Source: Reyranella soli (GTDB taxonomy: Bacteria > Pseudomonadota > Alphaproteobacteria > Reyranellales > Reyranellaceae). From it: a stretch of DNA of 43,032 bases. Every line of letters begins with the position of its first letter. The first letter of the stretch is position 1. The stretch covers positions 1-43,032 of the forward strand of contig NZ_BKAJ01000126.1 of assembly GCF_007992495.1 (NCBI RefSeq), written 5' to 3'. Positions 39,421 through 43,032 of the stretch are shown here, piece by piece. A program made the position numbers and the translations under genes. The notes below the pieces were generated by a model. The model had not been told where the DNA came from and did not search any database. It was given only the letters and a program-made list of their open reading frames with translations.

Positions 39421-42152
39421 GAGCCCCCTCCCTGCCTCCCCCGCTTCGCGGGAGAGGTGAGCGAATTGGCAACGATGGCCTCGCGCAGGCGATGCGGCAA
39501 CAGCGGCACGCGCTTCGCCCGCACGCCGGTGGCGTGATGGACCGCGCCCAAAATGGCCGGCGCCGTCGGGACCAAGCCGGGCTCGCCGACGCCCTTGGCG
39601 CCCGACGGACCCAGCGGCTCGCGATCCTCGATCAGGATGCATTCGATCTCGGGCACGTCGCCGACCGTGGGAATGAGATAGTCGTGCAGGTTCTCGGTGC
39701 GGCCGGGGAGGTATTCCTCCATCAGCGCCAGGCCCAGGCCTTGGGCGATCCCGCCTTCGATCTGGCCCTCGACCAGGGTCGGGTTGATGGCCTTGCCGAC
39801 ATCATGGGCAGCAACCATGCGCAGCACCTTCACCGTGCCCAGCTCGATATCGACCTCGACGACGGCGATCTGCGCGGCGAAGGCGTAGGTCGCATAGGGG
39901 ATGCCCTGGCCGTCGGCATCGAGCGGCATGGTCGGCGGATCGAAGGTGCCCTCGCCCATCAGGGTGCCGGCCGTCGCGAGATCGATCACGCGCACTTCGT
40001 CGCCATCGCGCACGGCAAGCTTCGGCCCGTCGAGCGAGAGCGTGGCGTCCGACCCGGCATTGGCCAGGCGCAGGATCTGCTGGCGCAGGTCGCGCCCGGC
40101 GCGTTCGGCGGCCTGGCCCGAGACGAAGGTCTGGCGCGAGGCCGAGGTCTTGCCGGCGTCGGCGGTGAGATCGGTGTCGCCCGACACCAGGGCGAACTGG
40201 GCGACTGGCAGGCCCAGCGCATCGGCCGCGATCTGGGTCATGATGGTGTTGGAGCCCTGGCCGATATCGACCGCGCCGCTGTAGAGCGTCAGCGTGCCGG
40301 CCGGCGACAGGCCGACCCGCATGCGCGACGGGTTCGACATAGAAGTGTTGCCGATGCCGTACCACATGCAGCCGACACCGACGCCGCGCCGCTTCGGACC
40401 ACCGGGCGCGTTGAAGATTGCGATCTCGTCCTGCGCCTTGCGCCAATGCGGCCGCAGCGCGTCCAGGCACTGGGCCAGGCCGGCGGAATGGGCCAGCGTC
40501 TGGCCGGTCGCCGTGGTGTCGCCGACCCTGAGCGCATTGCGATGGCGGAACTCCAGGCGGTCGATGCCGAGCTTGTCGGCCAACTCGTCCATCATCGCCT
40601 CGTGGGCGATGGCGGCCTGCGGCACGCCGAAGCCGCGGAAGGCGCCGGACGGCGGCGCGTTGGTGAACCACGCGTCGCCCCAGGTGCGCACATTGGGCAC
40701 GCGGTAGGGCCCCATGGCATGCACCGGCACGCGGTTGGCAACAGTCGGTCCCCACGAGGCATAGGCGCCGGTGTCGAAGCTCGCCGTCACCTCGCAGGCC
40801 AAAAGCCTGCCCTCGGCGTCGCAGCCGAACTTCGCGGCAACGCGCGCCGGATGGCGCTTGGTCGAGGCGGCCATGCTTTCCGGCCGCGTGTAGACCAGGG
40901 CGACCGGCCGCCGGAGCTTCCATGCTGCCAGCGCCACCAAGGGCTGGACGGAGAGATCGAGCTTGCCGCCGAAGCCGCCGCCGCAGGCCGTCGGCACGAT
41001 GCGCACCGCCTCGGGCCGCAGCCGCATGACGATCGCCACCTCGTCGCGGTCCATGTAGGGCGTCTGGGTCGAGACATGGATCTCGATGCGATCGCCGACG
41101 CGCTCGGCCCACCCGGCCTCGGGCTCGATATAGGCGTGCTCGACGAAGGTGGTCTCGAACACGCCCTCGGCCACGGCGGCCGAGGTCGCGAAGGCTTCAT
41201 CGGTCTTGCCACGCCGGACTCCGCCCTCGAGCAGGAGATTGCGCGGCTTGTCGGCCTGCACCAGGGGTGCATCGGGCGCGGTCGCGGCCTCGATGCCGAC
41301 GACCGGCGGCTCCGGCATCCAGGTGATCGGCACCTCCTCGTCGCGGATCGCGAGCACGACCTCGCGCTCGCCGACCAGGGCGACGACGGCTTCGCCGCGA
41401 TAGCGCACCTGGCCATCGGCCAGCACCGGCTGGTCCTTGATGTCGGGATAGATGCCGTAGCCGTTCGACGGCACATCGGCCGCCGTCAGCACCGCGGCGA
41501 GGCGCCGGCGCAATGGCCCAAGATCACCCAGGGTGAAACGCGCCCGCGCATGCGGCGAGCGCACGACCCGGATCCACAGGGCATCGGCGGGAACATCGTC
41601 GGCGCCGAACTTCTCGCGACCCGCGATCTTGGCGATGCCGTCGACCCGCGCCAGCCGCGCACCGACAGCACCACCGGCCGGTGGTGCAACCGGCAGGGAT
41701 GCCGTTGCATCCATGACGGCGTCGACGATCTTGCCATAGCCGGTGCAGCGGCAGAGCACGCCGCCCAGCGCATCCTCGACGTCGCTGCGCGTCGGCCGCG
41801 CCGTCCTGCCCAAAAGCTCGTGGGCTGCCATCAGCATGCCGGGCGTGCAGATGCCGCACTGGGCAGCGCCATGGGCGAGGAACGACGTCTGCAAGGCGGC
41901 GAGCGTGCCGTTGCCATCGCCGAGGCCCTCGACGGTCTCGACCGTGCGGCCGGCAACCTGGCCCATCGCCACCAGGCAGGCGCAGACCTGTCTCTGGTCG
42001 AGCAGGACGGTGCAGGCGCCGCAGTCGCCGGCGTCGCAGCCGACCTTGGTGCCGGTATGTCCGAGGTCGAGGCGCAGCGCGGCGGCAAGTCGCGTGATCG
42101 GCGGCCCCTCCCAAGCGGCCGATCGGCCGTTCAGGGTGAAGTCGACCTTCAT
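39417..42152 (-). CDS. Fused [2Fe-2S]/molybdopterin subunit of a xanthine dehydrogenase-family hydroxylase
   Basis: A 911-aa fusion. Residues 1-155 hold both iron-sulfur clusters: Cys39, Cys44, Cys47, Cys59 (GCDAGDCGACTV) and Cys99, Cys102, Cys134, Cys136 (QCGICTPG, LCRCTGYG). From about 165 it is the molybdopterin subunit (RVDGIAKIAGREKFGADDVP), with TACGGGFGGKLDL near 388-400, PPSGAFRGFGVPQ, and the catalytic Glu857 in KGVGEPGLVP. No Tat signal is present, so it is cytoplasmic, unlike the IorAB enzyme in this window. With the FAD subunit it makes a complete enzyme passing electrons to NAD or another acceptor. The context suggests N-heterocycle hydroxylation. The last 13 residues are repeat-encoded. 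Confidence 0.93.
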   Translation of the reverse strand: MKVDFTLNGRSAAWEGPPITRLAAALRLDLGHTGTKVGCDAGDCGACTVLLDQRQVCACLVAMGQVAGRTVETVEGLGDGNGTLAALQTSFLAHGAAQCGICTPGMLMAAHELLGRTARPTRSDVEDALGGVLCRCTGYGKIVDAVMDATASLPVAPPAGGAVGARLARVDGIAKIAGREKFGADDVPADALWIRVVRSPHARARFTLGDLGPLRRRLAAVLTAADVPSNGYGIYPDIKDQPVLADGQVRYRGEAVVALVGEREVVLAIRDEEVPITWMPEPPVVGIEAATAPDAPLVQADKPRNLLLEGGVRRGKTDEAFATSAAVAEGVFETTFVEHAYIEPEAGWAERVGDRIEIHVSTQTPYMDRDEVAIVMRLRPEAVRIVPTACGGGFGGKLDLSVQPLVALAAWKLRRPVALVYTRPESMAASTKRHPARVAAKFGCDAEGRLLACEVTASFDTGAYASWGPTVANRVPVHAMGPYRVPNVRTWGDAWFTNAPPSGAFRGFGVPQAAIAHEAMMDELADKLGIDRLEFRHRNALRVGDTTATGQTLAHSAGLAQCLDALRPHWRKAQDEIAIFNAPGGPKRRGVGVGCMWYGIGNTSMSNPSRMRVGLSPAGTLTLYSGAVDIGQGSNTIMTQIAADALGLPVAQFALVSGDTDLTADAGKTSASRQTFVSGQAAERAGRDLRQQILRLANAGSDATLSLDGPKLAVRDGDEVRVIDLATAGTLMGEGTFDPPTMPLDADGQGIPYATYAFAAQIAVVEVDIELGTVKVLRMVAAHDVGKAINPTLVEGQIEGGIAQGLGLALMEEYLPGRTENLHDYLIPTVGDVPEIECILIEDREPLGPSGAKGVGEPGLVPTAPAILGAVHHATGVRAKRVPLLPHRLREAIVANSLTSPAKRGRQGGGS
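39424..39460. repeat. GGGAGAGG-type repeat read into the 3' end of the molybdenum-hydroxylase gene
   Basis: The segment CTGCCTCCCCCGCTTCGCGG with the following GAGAGGTGAG has a CCCGC/GCGGG hairpin (39440-39444, 39448-39452) and resembles the intergenic element at 13564-13589. It encodes the last 13 or so residues of the upstream protein (SPAKRGRQGGGS) and also supplies the ribosome-binding region of the Hnr-like gene. Confidence 0.55.
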
Positions 42153-42973
42153 CGGGCGAAGCCCATCAGCAGGCGGCGCAGCAGGGTGACGACCACGTCC
42201 CGCCGATAGATGGCGCTGCCGCGTACGTCGTCGATCGGCGAGAGCGGCGCGAGCTGCGCGGCATCGACCCGGTCGGCCAGTCGGTCGCGCGGCGCGCCGA
42301 TCAGCGCTGCCTCCAATGCCGGCAGCCGTTCGGCCACGGGCGAACAGGCACCGACGGCGACGCGGGCGGCGGCGACGCGGCCGTCGGCGAACTCCAGAGT
42401 CGCCGCCGCCATGGCGATGGAGATCACGAGATAGCGCCGTGCGCCCAGCTTGAGGAACGCGCTTTCGGCATCATGCCGGGGGCGCGGCACGTGCAGCGCC
42501 ACCACCAGCTCGCCCGGCGCCAGCGCCGTGCGGCGCACGCCGGTGATGAACTGGCGGAGCGGCAGCCGCCGGGCCGTCGATCCTGCGATCTCGACCTCGG
42601 CATCGAGCGCCAGCAGGGCGGGCACGCCGTCGGCGGCCGGCGAGGCGTTGCAGATGTTGCCGGCCAAGGTGCCGGCGTTCTGGATCTGCCGGCCGCCGAC
42701 CTCGCGGGCGGCCTGCTTCAGGCCGTCGAACACGGGCGGAAGATCGGCCTCTATGAGTTCGCTCCAGGTCGTGGTCGCGCCCAATCGCCAGCCTGCCGCA
42801 TCGGCGGTGATACCGCGCAAAACGTCGATGCCGCCGATATCGACCACGTCCTCGTCGATCGCCCGGCCGACCCGCGCCGGATAGAAGTCGGTGCCGCCGG
42901 CCAGCACCGTGTGCCGCCGAGCCAGCACGCTCAGCGCCTCTTCAAGGCTGTATGGACGAAGGTAGACACCCAT
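42149..42973 (-). CDS. FAD-binding subunit of the xanthine dehydrogenase-family hydroxylase (CoxM-like)
   Basis: A 274-aa flavin subunit. The FAD pyrophosphate loop is VLAGGTDFYPARVGR (23-37), and the second FAD motif is QNAGTLAGNICNASPAADGV. The C-terminal CO-dehydrogenase flavoprotein domain contains FLKLGARRYLVISIAMAAAT. It starts the long run of coupled minus-strand genes; its stop overlaps the next start by 4 bp (ATGA, 42149-42152). The start codon follows a dyad directly and has no Shine-Dalgarno, so translation may be leaderless. Confidence 0.93.
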   Translation of the reverse strand: MGVYLRPYSLEEALSVLARRHTVLAGGTDFYPARVGRAIDEDVVDIGGIDVLRGITADAAGWRLGATTTWSELIEADLPPVFDGLKQAAREVGGRQIQNAGTLAGNICNASPAADGVPALLALDAEVEIAGSTARRLPLRQFITGVRRTALAPGELVVALHVPRPRHDAESAFLKLGARRYLVISIAMAAATLEFADGRVAAARVAVGACSPVAERLPALEAALIGAPRDRLADRVDAAQLAPLSPIDDVRGSAIYRRDVVVTLLRRLLMGFAR

Positions 42974-42993
42974 ATCGTTCGTGTACGTACGAT
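42974..42993. promoter_or_regulatory. Imperfect dyad directly before the FAD-subunit start (operator candidate)
   Basis: ATCGTTCGTGTACGTACGAT has two-fold symmetry with 8 of 10 half-site positions matching, and contains the perfect palindrome GTACGTAC (42983-42990). It touches the ATG of the first gene of the catabolic run, so a bound regulator would block the start region. On the minus strand a TTGACT lies further upstream (about 43012-43017) but with no good -10 at standard spacing. Confidence 0.5.
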
Positions 42994-43032
42994 GACGGTG
43001 AGGTCAGTGAGAGTCAAACGAGAGCGCGGGCC

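Noticed and set aside
39492..42209. 905-residue plus-strand open frame opposite the molybdenum hydroxylase
   Set aside because: It is exactly antisense to a gene with complete cofactor motifs; its His/Gly/Arg-rich composition is typical of GC-rich shadow frames.
1..43032. CRISPR array, tRNA, rRNA or insertion sequence
   Set aside because: I saw no regularly spaced repeats, no cloverleaf-like gene and no transposase; the repeats present are short palindromic or tandem elements.

Overview
The window is about 43 kb of GC-rich chromosomal DNA with densely packed genes. Many neighbours overlap by 4 bases (ATGA or GTGA), and several long antisense reading frames are shadows of the high GC content. 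The gene families suggest an alphaproteobacterium, probably a metabolically versatile soil or water organism: molybdenum hydroxylases of two kinds, a Liv-type ABC importer, acid-sugar enolase-superfamily enzymes, an RND pump, a DmpA-like peptidase and HCCA-isomerase/VOC proteins. I cannot name a genus from the sequence. I see no tRNA, rRNA, CRISPR array, integrase or insertion sequence.

Layout. 53-4181: a minus-strand run of BaiN-like flavoprotein, fluoride channel, P1 peptidase and SDR, then a small monooxygenase-fold gene and a CBS-domain gene. 4399-5900: a VUT-type membrane protein and a tandem universal stress protein. 5908-7654: an ArsR regulator with three paralogous SRPBCC genes; a 24-bp dyad overlaps the regulator's start codon. 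7714-9132: a secreted TPR-like protein ending in a six-cysteine Kazal-like domain. 9250-13528: an RND efflux adaptor and pump. 13632-17374: a two-subunit IorAB-type molybdenum hydroxylase, a cupin closely resembling the manganese hydroxynitrile lyase of Granulicella, and a DUF2255 gene.

17432-21114 is the most disturbed stretch. It holds a LysR remnant with an early stop and a cut-off C-terminus, about 480 bp of repeat-bearing intergenic DNA, the frameshifted tail of a haem protein (CxxCH), a secreted carboxymuconolactone-decarboxylase-like protein, a PPOX-class flavoprotein and a GT39-type membrane glycosyltransferase of lower GC. 21191-24828: VOC and HCCA-isomerase genes, a divergent amidase-aspartate dehydrogenase pair, and a small unknown gene. 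24946-29267: two tandem enolase-superfamily dehydratase-like genes, a methyltransferase and a DUF2332 protein.

29423-42973 is one long minus-strand run that reads as a single catabolic locus. In order of transcription it has an FAD subunit of a molybdenum hydroxylase, a fused [2Fe-2S]/molybdopterin subunit, a 6-hydroxynicotinate-reductase-like iron-sulfur protein, a UPF0280 (ApbE-fold) protein, a SnoaL/NTF2-like protein, a complete branched-chain-type ABC importer with fused permeases, a HyuA-type hydantoinase/oxoprolinase subunit without a HyuB partner, and a nucleotidyltransferase-fold protein. I infer uptake of a small N-heterocycle or related acid, its hydroxylation by the molybdenum enzyme, reduction by the Hnr-like protein and ATP-dependent ring opening. 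The substrate is unknown. This locus is the best candidate in the window for an undescribed pathway.
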